NCBI GenBank assembly: GCA_934434905.1
Contig: CAKSAI010000228.1
Coordinates: 1-5,541 of the forward strand
Source: an uncultured Lachnospiraceae bacterium
GTDB taxonomy: Bacteria > Bacillota > Clostridia > Lachnospirales > Lachnospiraceae
Direction of reading: 5' to 3'
DNA length: 5,541 bases
The notes under the pieces are model-generated. The model made no database searches. It was given only the letters and a program-made list of their open reading frames with translations, and was not told the DNA's origin. Each line of letters opens with the position of its first letter. The first letter of the stretch is position 1. The position numbers and the translations under genes were made by a program. Shown piece after piece: positions 5,136-5,541 of the stretch.

Positions 5136-5541
5136 ATGGAACTATTTAAAAGAAACTCTCAGACTGTAATGGAACATATCAAAAACGCATCCTGTAGCGG
5201 TTCTCTTTATTCCCAACATCGATCATGCTTTTTGCGGTTTGGTTCATATTTAGTTGATAATGGGCTTGCATATTCGGCGGAGGCTGCACATTCATGGTTG
5301 GAATTACAGCAGTATCCAAGAAGCTCCCAACAAACTTACGCCAAGGCGTTGCAACGACTGGACGATGTCTACACATATGGTGCGATTCGGTTTGTCCATC
5401 AAATGCGGATGCCCCTATGCCTGGAACTGGAGGAGATGCTACATGCATATCTGCACGCCATTTCTGGTATGTATTCTGTAAATCATCTTGCAAATATAGA
5501 AACACGGTGCCGCTTCTTCCTTGGATTTCTCCAGCAGCAGC
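5136..5541 (+). CDS. Tyrosine recombinase/integrase, N-terminal part (runs off the window)
   Basis: An open frame of 135 codons reaches the right edge without a stop. The visible part looks like the helical SAM-like DNA-binding region of a phage-type integrase. A first unit at about 20-85 contains YSQHRSCFLRFGSYL, SAEAAHSWLEL and a LQRLDDVYTYGAI segment, and a second unit starts near 95 with LELEEMLHAYL and ETRCRFFLGFL. These resemble, from memory, integrases common in Clostridia. The catalytic Arg-His-Arg-Tyr domain would lie beyond the window, so the identification is not proved. The start is supported by GGAGGTGG at 5122-5129. It lies directly inside the repeat-bearing element end and is transcribed away from it, the usual position of an element's own recombinase. 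It could be the first of several recombinase genes. Confidence 0.6.
   Translation, partial: MELFKRNSQTVMEHIKNASCSGSLYSQHRSCFLRFGSYLVDNGLAYSAEAAHSWLELQQYPRSSQQTYAKALQRLDDVYTYGAIRFVHQMRMPLCLELEEMLHAYLHAISGMYSVNHLANIETRCRFFLGFLQQQ

Larger units (their letters stand above)
4997..5541 (+). mobile_element. Left end of a tyrosine-recombinase element inserted in the IS66 transposase gene
   Basis: From 4997 the sequence ceases to encode IS66 protein and becomes A/T-rich, with three copies of a 12-mer, a hairpin leader and a recombinase-like gene. The boundary is set by the last IS66-like codon (GCG, 4994-4996) and the first base of repeat copy 1. The element could be a recombinase-in-trio (RIT) type or a Tn554-like element, both of which use several tyrosine recombinases. 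The window shows only the first gene, so the class is undecided. Confidence 0.6.

Noticed and set aside
5179..5505. A 108-codon minus-strand frame near the right edge
   Set aside because: The opposite strand has an open frame from a good ribosome binding site to the window edge with integrase-like residues; the minus frame has no such support.

Overview
The window looks like a piece of a Clostridia (Firmicutes) chromosome, most plausibly a Lachnospiraceae-type gut anaerobe. The evidence is strong AGGAGG-type ribosome binding sites, a textbook sigma-A promoter, A-tract/T-tract terminators, a glycan-degrading gene pair with many cysteines, and mobile elements typical of that group. The assignment rests on style and recalled protein families, not on a search.

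Left half (1-2801): two tandem terminator-like hairpins (21-49 and 51-79) lie directly in front of a two-gene carbohydrate operon. The first gene (102-1118) is a cytoplasmic alpha/beta hydrolase resembling acetyl-xylan-esterase/DLH-type enzymes, with a visible Ser-Asp-His triad. The second (1125-2801), six bases downstream, is a short GH78 alpha-L-rhamnosidase-like glycosidase with its acidic residues in place. Neither has a signal peptide, so together they probably de-esterify and de-rhamnosylate oligosaccharides or glycosides after import.

Middle (about 2823-4996): an IS66-type insertion sequence begins about 22 bases after the glycosidase stop codon. It has a candidate GTAAC-type left end, a consensus promoter with an extended -10, a 121-aa companion protein with a coiled coil, and a TnpC-type DDE transposase. 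No tnpB with its usual motif is present. The right part of the element is missing from this window.

Right end (4997-5541): the transposase reading frame departs from IS66 sequence exactly after the NNVA residues, just before the expected catalytic glutamate. At that point a second element begins. Its end carries three copies of the 12-mer TTATGCGAACTT (two direct, one inverted), then a hairpin that buries a ribosome binding site. Next comes the 5' part of a gene that looks like a tyrosine recombinase and runs off the window. The best-supported story is a nested insertion: a tyrosine-recombinase element landed inside an IS66 transposase gene and disabled it. The repeat array, and a hairpin that a promoter inside the element would bypass, are the most interesting parts of the window.
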